From: CAZEQK01 sp964514395
GTDB taxonomy: Bacteria > Bacillota > Bacilli > Tepidibacillales > Tepidibacillaceae
Length of the DNA stretch: 64,000 bases
Direction of reading: 5' to 3'
Assembly: GCA_964514395.1 (NCBI GenBank)
Contig: CAZEQK010000007.1
Span: forward strand, 40,455 to 104,454
Shown here piece by piece: positions 43,226 through 51,858 of this stretch; positions within the stretch are counted from its first letter, which is position 1; each line of letters starts with the position of its first letter. The notes beneath the pieces are model-generated. The model was not told where the DNA came from. It made no database searches and saw nothing but the letters and a program-made list of their open reading frames with translations. A program made the position numbers and the translations under genes.

Positions 43226-43621
43226 TCAACTTGAAAACTCTTCGTTCTCTTCTGTTTCTAAATATAACTTAATCTGAGGAAAATCCATTTTTTTCACTTC
43301 TTCAATTGTAATTTTATCTTCATTAGGAAGCTTACTTAACCCCTTTTCAATAAACGCTATGACTGGTTCTAAATTTAGGTCCCAATTTTTTGGACGATAT
43401 GGCTGTAAATATTTATAAGCTGAATTAAATAAGGCCCTTGATCCATATATGTTTCCATTTTCAAAATGATAAATGGCTACTGCCACCTGTAGCATACCCT
43501 GTAGAAATTTATCTCGTTTATCAACCATCCATATATCTTCTAGCAGATCATGACATTCATAATACTCTCCCTTATTAAACTGTTCAAAAAATTTATAATA
43601 ATTATCTGGATACTTCCTCAT
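43226..43621 (-). CDS. DUF309 family protein
   Basis: 131 aa, helical. FNKGEYYECHDLLEDIW is the DUF309 signature (E-Y-E-C-H-x-x-LE). The cluster FLQGMLQVAVAIYHFENGN follows. Function unknown. It is alone between pepA and the 3D-domain gene. Start ATG 43621, RBS AAAGGGTG. Confidence 0.8.
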   Translation of the reverse strand: MRKYPDNYYKFFEQFNKGEYYECHDLLEDIWMVDKRDKFLQGMLQVAVAIYHFENGNIYGSRALFNSAYKYLQPYRPKNWDLNLEPVIAFIEKGLSKLPNEDKITIEEVKKMDFPQIKLYLETEENEEFSS

Positions 43622-43746
43622 GCTATTTCACCCTTTATTTTTGGTTCTTCTATATACGATACCAATTAAATCTTATTTTGATAATATGTAAAATATATTA
43701 TTTACACTTTATATATCATATAAGATACTTTTAGGTAAAAAAAAAA

Positions 43747-43767
43747 AGTAAGGATATCATCCTTACT
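43747..43767 (-). terminator. terminator after the 3D-domain gene
   Basis: AGTAAGGAT and ATCCTTACT arms with an ATC loop, then a long T-run on the minus strand. Confidence 0.85.
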
Positions 43768-43781
43768 CAAAAATTTTAATG

Positions 43782-44456
43782 TTACATTGCCGTTTGGAGC
43801 TTTAGGTTTTTATTATATTGATTTAAAAGATTTTCCGTTATTACGCCATTGCCACGTTTGATTACATAAACGGTAACATCTTTTTTACCCCATTGTTGAA
43901 AAACATCTTTCACTGTATCAAAATACAAGTCAATCTTATTCCCTTTTATAGCAGATCCAATGTCAGCAACCACCCCATAACCATAACCTGGTATGTAAAG
44001 TATGGTTCCTAATGGAAATACATTCAAATCTGCCGCTATAGTAGAATAACCATCCACTTCCCTTTTCACATGCACACCTGAATAAGTAATACCATATTCT
44101 GGGTGGGACGGTATTTTCCCAGTTGATTCAAATCCAGCAGTATATCCAGTTGCTAATACTTTCATTTTTTGGTATTTTTCGAAATTTGCAATAATTACTT
44201 TATTTTTTGTTACATTTGTATTAGCTGAATTAGTAGCTTCATTTATTTTATCTAAGTTTGTATTATTATCAAATTGTGCTTTTATTACATTACCATTTTG
44301 AAGTCCTTCAGCATTATTAGTATTTGTACCCATATCATCATTACCTATTTGCACTGCTTGACCATGGGTTACGATTAAACCTAAAGTTGCAATGGATGAA
44401 ACTCCGAGCAATACGATAACTACTTTTTTTGCTCGACGTCTAGTTTTGGTAGACAT
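43782..44456 (-). CDS. yuiC: 3D-domain cell-wall protein (YuiC-like)
   Basis: 224 aa. A signal anchor (KVVIVLLGVSSIATLGLIV) is followed by an Asn/Thr-rich linker (about 40-80) and a C-terminal 3D domain of the MltA fold. The three Asp are in TIAADLNVFPLGT, VVADIGSAIKG and IDLYFDTVKD. This is like B. subtilis YuiC, a muralytic transglycosylase-type enzyme acting on peptidoglycan. ATG 44456 follows GGAGGTAG. Confidence 0.82.
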   Translation of the reverse strand: MSTKTRRRAKKVVIVLLGVSSIATLGLIVTHGQAVQIGNDDMGTNTNNAEGLQNGNVIKAQFDNNTNLDKINEATNSANTNVTKNKVIIANFEKYQKMKVLATGYTAGFESTGKIPSHPEYGITYSGVHVKREVDGYSTIAADLNVFPLGTILYIPGYGYGVVADIGSAIKGNKIDLYFDTVKDVFQQWGKKDVTVYVIKRGNGVITENLLNQYNKNLKLQTAM

Positions 44457-44735
44457 GATATCTACCTCCTCTCCTAAATACATCTTTTCCCCAGAAAAAG
44501 TTTTTTATACATATTTCTATCTAAGATCATAAATGTGAAAATTTTTCCATGGTAAAAAAGACCTCGTTTATTATAACTAATTTATGACAAAATGAAAAGT
44601 CTTTATTCCTATTTACTTTAAATTTTTTTTCTTATTTCATATAAACTTGTAAACACTGTATGAGCATCATAGTGTTGATTACTTAAAAAACTTTTTATAT
44701 AATTAAATTAAATTTGTTTAGAAAGAGTTGATGAT

Positions 44736-45449
44736 ATGAGTTCTGAAACGAATCATACAAAATTGCCAAACCAATACGTTAATTTTACTTTTTTAAAAGT
44801 AGATCCTGCATTTCGCAGATTAAGTGAAGAAGAACAAGCGGCTGGTAAAGAGGATTTTAGAAAGGTGATCGAGGAATATTCCAAGGTTCCAAAATTTATG
44901 ATTTTAACTTATTCATTAGTAGGATTACGAGCTGATGCAGATTTTATGATATGGAGAATATCCTATGATATAGATATTTTTCAAGAAATGATGACAAAAC
45001 TACTCCATACAGGCTTAGGAAATTATCTTACAATAACATACTCCTACTTATCTATTACGAAACGAAGTATATACGTAGATAAAATTGATCCAGAGCATCA
45101 AAACTCCAGAATTTATATTGTTCCTGGAGAGAAAAAATATTTGTTTGTATATCCATTTATTAAAACTAGAAATTGGTACCAAACTTCTTTCCCAACTAGG
45201 CAAGGGATGATGGACGAACATATAAAAATGGGGCAAAAATACCCATCAGTTAAATTAAATACAACCTACTCTTTCGGCTTAGATGATCAAGAATTCGTTG
45301 TAGCTTTCGAAACAAATGATCCAATTGATTTCTCAAATCTAGTGCAAGAGCTAAGAGAAACCGAGGCAAGTCTCTATACCCAAAGGGATACTCCAATGTT
45401 TACATGTATTCATAAGAATACCCCAGCCGAACTTTTAGCTACATTATAA
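44736..45449 (+). CDS. hemQ: HemQ/ChdC-type coproheme decarboxylase (chlorite dismutase family)
   Basis: 237 aa. It probably removes two propionates from coproheme III to make heme b in the coproporphyrin-dependent pathway. Proximal His162 is in DEHIKMGQKYP. YPFIKTR contains Tyr139, matching the catalytic Tyr of HemQ. The position of the distal residue (13 after the His) is Asn175, not the Arg of true chlorite dismutases. The C-terminus (LRETEASLYTQRDTPMF) is nearer to actinobacterial or other deep-branching forms than to B. subtilis HemQ. Monocistronic. Confidence 0.75.
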   Translation: MSSETNHTKLPNQYVNFTFLKVDPAFRRLSEEEQAAGKEDFRKVIEEYSKVPKFMILTYSLVGLRADADFMIWRISYDIDIFQEMMTKLLHTGLGNYLTITYSYLSITKRSIYVDKIDPEHQNSRIYIVPGEKKYLFVYPFIKTRNWYQTSFPTRQGMMDEHIKMGQKYPSVKLNTTYSFGLDDQEFVVAFETNDPIDFSNLVQELRETEASLYTQRDTPMFTCIHKNTPAELLATL

Positions 45450-45455
45450 ACAAAA

Positions 45456-45495
45456 AAAAGAAGTGAATTCTGTCTCTCATGAATTCGCTTCTTTT
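45456..45495. terminator. bidirectional terminator between hemQ and yuiA
   Basis: A 15-position stem (45456-45470 with 45481-45495), one mismatch, A tract before and T tract after. Confidence 0.8.
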
Positions 45496-45513
45496 AATTT
45501 AGATATTCTACCT

Positions 45514-45633
45514 TTATTTTTTTTCTGATTTTCCAGTTCCTTTGCAAGCTGGGCAAGTTTCTGAACCTCCTGTTACAATGTCATGATAACCCTTACCATC
45601 ACATAAGCTACAAGAATGATCGTGCTTTGCCAT
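45514..45633 (-). CDS. yuiA: small zinc-binding protein YuiA
   Basis: 39 aa. Two DnaJ-like units, CSLCDGKGY and CPACKGTGK, would bind one zinc ion. It closely resembles B. subtilis YuiA (also two CxxCxGxG units and GGSETC between them). ATG 45633 is preceded by GGAGGGAA. The molecular role is unknown; such proteins may assist folding or assembly. Confidence 0.85.
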   Translation of the reverse strand: MAKHDHSCSLCDGKGYHDIVTGGSETCPACKGTGKSEKK

Positions 45634-45670
45634 TTTATTTCCCTCCCCAATATTTATTGTTAAGAATATA

Positions 45671-45887
45671 TCAATTATTTTGAATATTTAAAAGTTTCAA
45701 AATCAGCCGAAAAAAACAGTATGTATCCATGTAAGCGACAACATTAATAACATAGTCCTTTTCTTGCTTTATTTTATACATTACCACATTAAAACGAGTA
45801 ACCACTAAAACATCGGCCAGTTCATCTACATTCTTACTATAAAAATGGCAATTCTCCTTCTAATTTCTTTTTTATGCTTGTTTCCAT
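45671..45887 (-). pseudogene. possible 71-codon gene with a +1 frameshift in a T run
   Basis: An ATG at 45887 overlaps the stop of the Nudix gene (TAATG) and reads METSIKKKLEGELPFL, then stop at 45837. In the next frame YSKNVDELADVLVV continues as a plausible peptide through KIKQEKDYVINVVAYM to a stop at 45671. Deleting one T from a T5 run joins them into a 71-aa protein. The total span (217 nt) is one base more than a multiple of three. It could be a real frameshift, a sequencing error or chance. Family unknown. Confidence 0.35.
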
Positions 45888-46363
45888 TATTTAAAAATCC
45901 TGTAGGATTGATATCCATAATCTCTTTCTGGCATAAATTCTATTTTTTTAAGTACTTTATCTATTTTCTTCATGCTTTCTAAATTATGTAAGACATATTC
46001 AGTCGTATTTTTATCCTTTTGCAGTTCATCAATGGATAAAAAGGAGATTTCCTCAATTTCACCAAGACGCGGTTTCACTTTACCAGAAACATATTCTAAT
46101 TGAAATAAAATAAGATTATCGCTGACTCCTGTTCTTAATACTCCTGTTCTTGCTCCCATTAATCCAACTATTTTCGCTGTTATATTTGTTTCCTCCTTCA
46201 TTTCCCGGACAATAGCTTCATCCATGGTTTCATTAGCATCAACAAAACCACCTGGAAAAGTCCATAAACCTTTCGTCTTTCCATAGGTTTTTTTAACAAC
46301 AAGTATTTTATTTTCATTAATTAGTAAGCCTCCTACTCCTAGCCATACATCATTTTTTCTCAT
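45887..46363 (-). CDS. Nudix hydrolase
   Basis: 158 aa. The Nudix box is GGFVDANETMDEAIVREMKEET, with the catalytic RExxEE present; the final Gly of the box is Asn. It hydrolyses a nucleoside diphosphate derivative, substrate unknown. GLWTFPGG and GEIEEISFLSIDEL are typical flanking segments. ATG 46363 follows GGAGGGAA. It precedes a possible frameshifted ORF with which it would be coupled. Confidence 0.82.
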   Translation of the reverse strand: MRKNDVWLGVGGLLINENKILVVKKTYGKTKGLWTFPGGFVDANETMDEAIVREMKEETNITAKIVGLMGARTGVLRTGVSDNLILFQLEYVSGKVKPRLGEIEEISFLSIDELQKDKNTTEYVLHNLESMKKIDKVLKKIEFMPERDYGYQSYRIFK

Positions 46364-46390
46364 AATAATTCCCTCCAATAACAAAAAAGT

Positions 46391-46413
46391 AAAGAGCCGT
46401 GGAAAAACGACTC
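46391..46413 (-). terminator. weak terminator after the NADH dehydrogenase gene
   Basis: AGAG-CGT and ACG-CTCT arms pair with one mismatch. The minus-strand T-run is short, so this is a weak site. Confidence 0.4.
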
Positions 46414-46444
46414 TAAGTAATGCCTCTTACCAATTTAAATATTT

Positions 46445-47650
46445 TCATCTAGCTAATAACTTTCCTTTTTTTATTAATAAAGGGATTCCACCTATAGAGT
46501 ACAAGTATTTATTATCAACCATCTGCTTCATAAAAAATGCTGTATACCCAGATAATTTCCACTTACCTATTTTTCCTACAGCTAATCCCTTACCAATCGA
46601 TGCCAGAGTTCCTTTGTTCTCATAATCGAACTTATTTAATGTGAATGCTCCGTTACGGATATAAGATAGTAGCTGTTTTGCTACATGCACTCCTTGTTGC
46701 GTTGCGATCTGTGCTGTTGGCGGGTATGGTTTGCCATCTTCATCATAGATTAACGAATTATCACCAATGATAAACACATACTCATAGCCTACTGGACGTA
46801 AATATTCGTCTACCTTGACTCGACCCTTAATCGTATCTAAACCTATCTGTTCTATTAGTTTATTACCTCGCACACCACCAGTCCATACAATGGTTGAAGA
46901 TTTTATTTCTTCACCATTTTCAAGTATTATTCCGTCTTCCTTACATTCTTTAATAGGTGTATTTAGTTTGAATTCTACACCTTTCTTTTTTAGAACATCT
47001 ACCGCGTATTCGACTAATTTAGGATCAAAGCCAGGAAGAGGACTTGCCTTTGCCTCCACATTTATAATTCTTACCTTATCCCGATCTACAGAGAATTTTT
47101 CCGAAAATCTTGGAATATTATCTCCCAATTCGCCAACAAACTCTATACCTGTAAATCCAGCTCCTCCTACAATAAATGTTAAATATTTTGAATCCTTCAC
47201 CGCTTCTGCCTTGTATTTAGCAAACATATAGTCGATGTGCTCTCGGATCAATTGAACAGAATTAATACTTCGTATCGAAAAAGCATAATCATTAAGTCCC
47301 TTAATCCCAAATGTTTCTACTTCACTACCTAATGCAATAACTAAGATGTCATATTCTAATGGTTTTTGGTGTTTAAGCTTTATACTTCGGTTTTCAATAT
47401 CTATATCAACGACTTCATCCTTTACAAAATGAATCATATCTGGATCGATAAGCTCTGATATTTCAATTTTTAAACGCTTTGCATTCGTAGTGCCAGCAGC
47501 AGATTGATGCAGGTGCGTAGCAATATAATGATAATGATGCTTATTTACTAAGGTAATATTGGCTTCGTTGTAGCTTAGCTCCCTCTGCAAATGAATCGCT
47601 GTTGTTAAGCCGCCATAACCAGCACCTAATAATAATATTTTTGGTTTCAT
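46445..47650 (-). CDS. yumB: type II NADH dehydrogenase (YumB-like)
   Basis: 401 aa. Two Rossmann motifs: GAGYGGLTTAIHL for FAD near the N-terminus and VGGAGFTGIEFVGEL for NADH near 165. It oxidises NADH and passes electrons to the quinone without proton pumping. IGDNSLIYDEDGKPYPPTAQIATQQG is the quinone-side motif. ATG 47650 is chosen because GGGAAG lies 8 nt before it. The quinone in this organism is probably menaquinone made by the futalosine route (see 52.6 kb). Confidence 0.9.
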   Translation of the reverse strand: MKPKILLLGAGYGGLTTAIHLQRELSYNEANITLVNKHHYHYIATHLHQSAAGTTNAKRLKIEISELIDPDMIHFVKDEVVDIDIENRSIKLKHQKPLEYDILVIALGSEVETFGIKGLNDYAFSIRSINSVQLIREHIDYMFAKYKAEAVKDSKYLTFIVGGAGFTGIEFVGELGDNIPRFSEKFSVDRDKVRIINVEAKASPLPGFDPKLVEYAVDVLKKKGVEFKLNTPIKECKEDGIILENGEEIKSSTIVWTGGVRGNKLIEQIGLDTIKGRVKVDEYLRPVGYEYVFIIGDNSLIYDEDGKPYPPTAQIATQQGVHVAKQLLSYIRNGAFTLNKFDYENKGTLASIGKGLAVGKIGKWKLSGYTAFFMKQMVDNKYLYSIGGIPLLIKKGKLLAR

Positions 47651-47814
47651 TTTTCTCACTTCCCATAAGGCATTTATTTTAATATTCCCTTTATGACAAA
47701 AATAATAAAAGTTTAAAAAAAATATGATTTAAAATAAGTTTTCACTATTTTCATAGTGCTTATAATTAAATCATATCATGAGTCTCATTATTTTAGTAGT
47801 TAGAAAATATAAAG

Positions 47815-48246
47815 TTATAAATTATTAATCATGGAGTTCCCACCAATGGATAAATCAGATAGATTAAGACCGTCTAAAACGGAAATCATTGATTCTCTCA
47901 CTTTATCCCAAACAATCTTTGTCGAGCAATCCTCTGTTTTATCACAGCAATTTCCTTCATTATCTTCCACACAGTCAATGATATTAGAAGAGCCCTCTAA
48001 AACTCGAATAATATCCCCTACTATAATTTCATCTGGTTGGTTTGCTAAATGATAGCCACCCTTTGCTCCTCTTACACTTTTTACTAATCCTGCTTTTCTT
48101 AAATCAACAAAAATTTGCTCTAAGAATTGTTCTGGTATGTGTTCATCATTCGCTATTCGTTTTATTGGAACTGGTTTTCTTAACCCTATTTTTGCTAAAT
48201 AAACCATGGCTTGAAGTCCATAATGACCACGTGAAGATAGCTTCAT
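47815..48246 (-). CDS. Rrf2-family transcriptional regulator with IscR-like cysteines
   Basis: 143 aa. MKLSSRGHYGLQAMVYLA starts the Rrf2 winged helix. Cys92, Cys100, Cys101 and Cys107 match the IscR/NsrR cluster zone, so it probably binds an Fe-S cluster and senses iron-sulfur status, oxygen or NO. It is thus distinct from CymR, which lacks these. ATG 48246 follows GGGAGGAG. It lies between NDH-2 and YumC genes, which could be targets. Confidence 0.85.
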   Translation of the reverse strand: MKLSSRGHYGLQAMVYLAKIGLRKPVPIKRIANDEHIPEQFLEQIFVDLRKAGLVKSVRGAKGGYHLANQPDEIIVGDIIRVLEGSSNIIDCVEDNEGNCCDKTEDCSTKIVWDKVRESMISVLDGLNLSDLSIGGNSMINNL

Positions 48247-48531
48247 TTGGTCTCCTCCCTCATCACTTAAGACATACAAAAATTAATTTATTCCTTATAT
48301 TATTTTATCACTATTATCATCAACTCATTTATCAAAAAATAAATAAAATTTATCGTATCGTAATATCATTTTATTAACTGCTTTCAACCATGTCAAACGT
48401 AAACAAATAAAAAAATTTGTTTATTTTATTAAGTTAATTGTGAATTTTTGAACATTGCCCTTTAAATTCTGTTTTTCAACGTTTATAATGTACTAGGGAA
48501 AAGAAAAATTTTCAAAGGTGGGGAAGTAACT

Positions 48532-49515
48532 ATGGTAAAGGATGAAAAAGTATACGAAATCACCGTTATTGGTGGGGGTCCTGCTGGCCTATTCGCTACG
48601 TTTTATGCAGGTTTAAGGGGAGCAAGTGTAAAGTTAATTGAAAGTATGCCACAGCTTGGTGGACAACTTGCTGCTTTATATCCAGAAAAAGATATATATG
48701 ATGTTGCTGGATTTCCAAAAATCCTAGCAGGGGATTTAGTGAAAAGATTAGAAGAGCAAACATTACAAGGCGATCCAACTATTCTTCTTGAGGAGAAAGT
48801 GGAAAGCGTAGTAAAACAGGATGATGGTAATTTCTTACTTACTACGAATAAGGGAACTCATTTAAGTAAAACCGTTGTCATTACTGCTGGTATCGGTGCG
48901 TTTGAACCTCGTAAAATCGATATTGAAGAAGCAGAAAAGTACGAAGCTACAAACTTAAAATATTTTGTTGATGATTTAGAAATCTTTAGAGATCGTCGCG
49001 TCTTAGTATTTGGTGGTGGAGATTCCGCTGTTGACTGGGCATTAATGCTTGAAGATATAGCAAAAGAAGTAACCATCATTCACCGTCGTGATAAATTCCG
49101 TGCCCATGAGCATAGTGTTGAAAAGCTTATGGCTTCTAAGGTTAATGTAATTATTCCAAGAGTAATTACTAAATTAGAAGGTGACAAAAATGTTGAGAAA
49201 GTAACCATCGCTGCTCCGAAAACTGGAGAAGGTGAGCAAGTGATAGAAGTTGACGATTTAATTGTTAACTTTGGCTTTGTTTCCTCTTTAGGTCCTATTG
49301 CTGAGTGGGGATTAGAGATTAAAAATGGTCAGATCTTAGTTGATTCTACTATGAAGACTAATATTGATGGTATTTATGCTGCTGGAGACATTGCAGGGTA
49401 TGAAGGTAAAATTAAATTAATCGCTGCTGGTTTTGGTGAAGCACCTACTGCTGTAAACAATGCGAAGCATTATATCGACCCTGACCAAAGAGTTCAACCA
49501 ACTCATAAACATTAA
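48532..49515 (+). CDS. yumC: ferredoxin/flavodoxin-NADP+ reductase (YumC type)
   Basis: 327 aa, thioredoxin reductase-like but without the redox CxxC. GGGPAGLFATFYAGLRG binds FAD, and GGGDSAVDWAL binds NADPH. The C-terminus (VQPTHKH) has the aromatic/His tail region of this family. It transfers electrons between NADPH and ferredoxin. GGTGGGGAAG precedes ATG 48532. Confidence 0.93.
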   Translation: MVKDEKVYEITVIGGGPAGLFATFYAGLRGASVKLIESMPQLGGQLAALYPEKDIYDVAGFPKILAGDLVKRLEEQTLQGDPTILLEEKVESVVKQDDGNFLLTTNKGTHLSKTVVITAGIGAFEPRKIDIEEAEKYEATNLKYFVDDLEIFRDRRVLVFGGGDSAVDWALMLEDIAKEVTIIHRRDKFRAHEHSVEKLMASKVNVIIPRVITKLEGDKNVEKVTIAAPKTGEGEQVIEVDDLIVNFGFVSSLGPIAEWGLEIKNGQILVDSTMKTNIDGIYAAGDIAGYEGKIKLIAAGFGEAPTAVNNAKHYIDPDQRVQPTHKH

Positions 49516-49546
49516 TTGATCGTTTGATGATTAACATATAGAACAT

Positions 49547-49590
49547 GTAAAAGCTTTGGTTTCCTTTATTAGGACTAAGGCTTTTTTTTT
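49547..49590 (+). terminator. terminator after yumC
   Basis: AAAAGC-TT and AAGGCTTTT arms pair with mismatches, then a long T-run. Confidence 0.65.
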
Positions 49591-49661
49591 ATTACCAGTA
49601 CTTTGATTTCTCACATAAAATATGGTGCACACTCCCATTAAAATGAGGACCATATTTTTCA

Positions 49662-49986
49662 TCATAGTTGCTTGGGAATAACATTCCTATCCTTCATTTC
49701 TATCACTCTATCGACCTTAGAGGCTAAGTTTAAGTCATGGGTAACCAAGATGACACCACATTGTTGTTCTTTATTAAGCTTACATAGGAGGTTAAATACA
49801 ATCTCACCGTTTTTCGTATCTAAATTCCCTGTTTGCTCATCTACTAGGAGCCAATTCAGTTGATTTATTACTGCCCTTGCCACGGCTACTCGCTGCTGTT
49901 CTCCTCCAGTTAGTTGAGAAGATAGTGAATGAAGCTTGTCAGATAGACCTACTAATGATAACACTTCCTTTGCTCGTTTTGTTTTA
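49662..49986 (-). pseudogene. ABC transporter ATPase fragment (MacB/LolD type), N-terminal part lost
   Basis: The frame from 49986 reads RAKEVLSLVGLSDK, then the signature LTGGEQQRVAVARA, Walker B LLVDEQTGNLD (Glu to Gln after the Asp, losing catalysis) and VTHDLNLA. Walker A and the first ~120 residues are missing; the upstream sequence belongs to a different ORF. No permease gene is near. It is a truncated, non-functional remnant with an abrupt edge at about 49986. Confidence 0.82.
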
Positions 49987-50247
49987 TTATAGCTCGTTCG
50001 TTTTGAAAGACTCTATAATCCAATCATTATTGTATTGATCTTCCTTTATAGCTTGATAGTACCAATCATAAGCTATTTCCCTTACTACTTTTCTTTCTAT
50101 AAAATCTACAGGAAGTAAGTCAAATATTATATTTACTCCTGGATAACTAAAATTACCAATATGGTCGATGATTATATCTATCTCTTTATTAGGATAGGTC
50201 CCAATTGCTTTTGTAAAGTATTTAAAAAACCGAGATACTTCTACCAC
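49987..50247 (-). CDS. hypothetical protein fragment, up to 86 aa
   Basis: Begins near GTG 50247 (weak GGTGG nearby) and ends right at the edge of the ABC remnant. YPNKEIDIIIDHIGNFSYPGVNIIFDLLP has an alternating beta pattern. The frame is open upstream of the GTG for several codons (KNVIKAQ), so it may be the C-terminus of a longer, decayed gene. Not recognised. Confidence 0.35.
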   Translation of the reverse strand: MVEVSRFFKYFTKAIGTYPNKEIDIIIDHIGNFSYPGVNIIFDLLPVDFIERKVVREIAYDWYYQAIKEDQYNNDWIIESFKTNEL

Positions 50248-50420
50248 CTGCGCTTTTATAACATTTTTTTATAAGACAATTAAACAATAACATATATGGT
50301 TTTTTTTTCTATTATAATATACAAACTATGATAGTTGATAGTAAATTTTATTAAAGCAAACCAAATGGTTGTTAATACTCAGGGTGAGGTAAGTAAGATC
50401 ACGGGGGGATTGGGATTCAA

Positions 50421-50927
50421 ATGAGAAAAATAGTAAGCTTGATATTTATTATTGCTCTTATAATTACGTTGACCGCATGTGGTAAAAGTGAAAAAACTAG
50501 TTGGGAGGAAAAAACTGCCGAAGATTATGTTAAGTCTTTTGGCTATACAATTACTGCTCAAAATGGGGAGATAGTGAAGTACACATTAGAAAAAAATATG
50601 CTATATGGAAACATGGAAACCATACCGTATCAGCAAGCATGGGGTGTACAAAAAGTAATAGCCGATCAGTATTTTGGGAAAGAAATAACCGTATATGGCT
50701 TTACTGTAAAAAATCATCCTCTTCAAGAAAGAGATAAGAATGCGAAAGATGGTGTAAATCTTTATATCATGTTAACGGAAGGTAAGGTCATTGGTGGATA
50801 CTCTTTTCCTAATGCAGAAGTAGATGGAGGTTACTATTCATTAGATGGTAAGACGTTGGATGAGGTTACAGGAATAAGTTATCAACAATGGAGAGAAAAT
50901 TGGAAAAAGAAATACGGGAATGAATAA
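50421..50927 (+). CDS. hypothetical lipoprotein, 168 aa
   Basis: A signal peptide ending LITLTAC gives a lipidated Cys near 20. The rest is a soluble domain with YVKSFGYTITAQNGEIVKY and YYSLDGKTLDEVTG. It ends KKKYGNE. I recognise no family with confidence. Start ATG 50421 has a GGGGGG tract upstream. Extracytoplasmic. It sits in a zone of gene fragments, but this frame looks intact. Confidence 0.75.
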   Translation: MRKIVSLIFIIALIITLTACGKSEKTSWEEKTAEDYVKSFGYTITAQNGEIVKYTLEKNMLYGNMETIPYQQAWGVQKVIADQYFGKEITVYGFTVKNHPLQERDKNAKDGVNLYIMLTEGKVIGGYSFPNAEVDGGYYSLDGKTLDEVTGISYQQWRENWKKKYGNE

Positions 50928-50953
50928 AAGTAGTTATCGATTCTGAAAATAAA

Positions 50954-51217
50954 GTGAATACTCAAACCGTTAACAAGGTAGAGCATTTTGAAGAAATATC
51001 TAATAAAGTGGATAAGTTGGAGATGACTCCTAAAGAATTTGAGTATGAGGCAAACAAGATTTTTGTAGATATAAAGAACGTTAGCAATTTTCGTGTTTTT
51101 ATGGAGGTTAATGCTTCAAAGGATTTATCAGTAGAGGAAAGACAACAGCAAGTCGAATATGCGAAATCGCTAATTCATGACAGAACTAGAGAATATAAAA
51201 TTTCAAAGGTTTATTAA
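50954..51217 (+). CDS. hypothetical protein, possibly a fragment
   Basis: A soluble, Lys/Glu-rich 87-aa frame from GTG 50954 with no clear RBS. It is open upstream for about nine codons (IKVVIDSEN). It ends inside the next ORF in another frame. The pair 50954/51177 could be one gene split by a frameshift, or the first could be the tail of a lost gene. Not recognised. Confidence 0.35.
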   Translation: MNTQTVNKVEHFEEISNKVDKLEMTPKEFEYEANKIFVDIKNVSNFRVFMEVNASKDLSVEERQQQVEYAKSLIHDRTREYKISKVY

Positions 51218-51506
51218 CTACCCAGAGCATAACTGGAAATACGTATTTGCATTAGATACGATCATAGACATTGATAAAACAGGCAAAAAGTGGACGTATA
51301 TATCAGCATACCGATATCGATTCGTAAAAGTAAATGATGATTGGAAGATACTAGCTATAGACGGAGGATACTTTAATTATTTTGAAGGAAAAAAGCTACC
51401 CCATAACATGACAAAAGAAGAATATATGAAAAAAAAATTAGTAGGGTTTCTTACTTTTCATGACAAACCGATAGAATATGTAAAAACCTACAATTATACT
51501 TATTAA
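51177..51506 (+). CDS. hypothetical protein, possibly a fragment
   Basis: 109-aa frame from ATG 51177, overlapping the previous frame by 41 nt without an RBS. WTYISAYRYRFVKVNDDWKILAIDGGYF looks like the sheet of a SnoaL/NTF2-like fold, a domain often found in extracytoplasmic proteins. The missing N-terminal half may be the upstream frame. Treat as a possible frameshifted gene. Confidence 0.4.
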   Translation: MTELENIKFQRFINYPEHNWKYVFALDTIIDIDKTGKKWTYISAYRYRFVKVNDDWKILAIDGGYFNYFEGKKLPHNMTKEEYMKKKLVGFLTFHDKPIEYVKTYNYTY

Positions 51507-51603
51507 GATATAACTCCAATGTATAGGAATTTATCATTGATGCAAAATATATATGATATTTTTTTCAAACCATATTTCACTATATTATGTTGGAGGACGA
51601 TAG

Positions 51604-51858
51604 ATGTCATATATATGCCCAGTCTGTAATGGCTTAACCACTTTACATGAGACCTGTAGCAACTGTCAGCATCATTTAGATGATTACGGTCGCTTAGATA
51701 ACATTTGGGGACCTTATTCACCTTATCGGGAGATTGATCACTTAAAGATGACAAATGGTTATATCGATGTAGAAAATCATAGTTGTATACATTTAGCCTC
51801 TTGTCCAGTCTGTGGTAGAGATCATATCATCACAGTGAAAGAAGAGATTCACCCTTAG
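51604..51858 (+). CDS. small zinc-ribbon protein, 84 aa
   Basis: Three CxxC pairs: CPVC, CSNC and CPVC, with HETC and HSC nearby, enough for zinc binding. The family has YSPYREIDHLKM in its centre. GGAGGACGATAG precedes ATG 51604. I recall similar small proteins in Bacillus, but no assigned function. Confidence 0.7.
   Translation: MSYICPVCNGLTTLHETCSNCQHHLDDYGRLDNIWGPYSPYREIDHLKMTNGYIDVENHSCIHLASCPVCGRDHIITVKEEIHP

Noticed and set aside
44736..45449. True chlorite dismutase (perchlorate respiration)
   Set aside because: The distal Arg is not at the expected place, the HemQ catalytic Tyr is present, and no perchlorate reductase genes are near.
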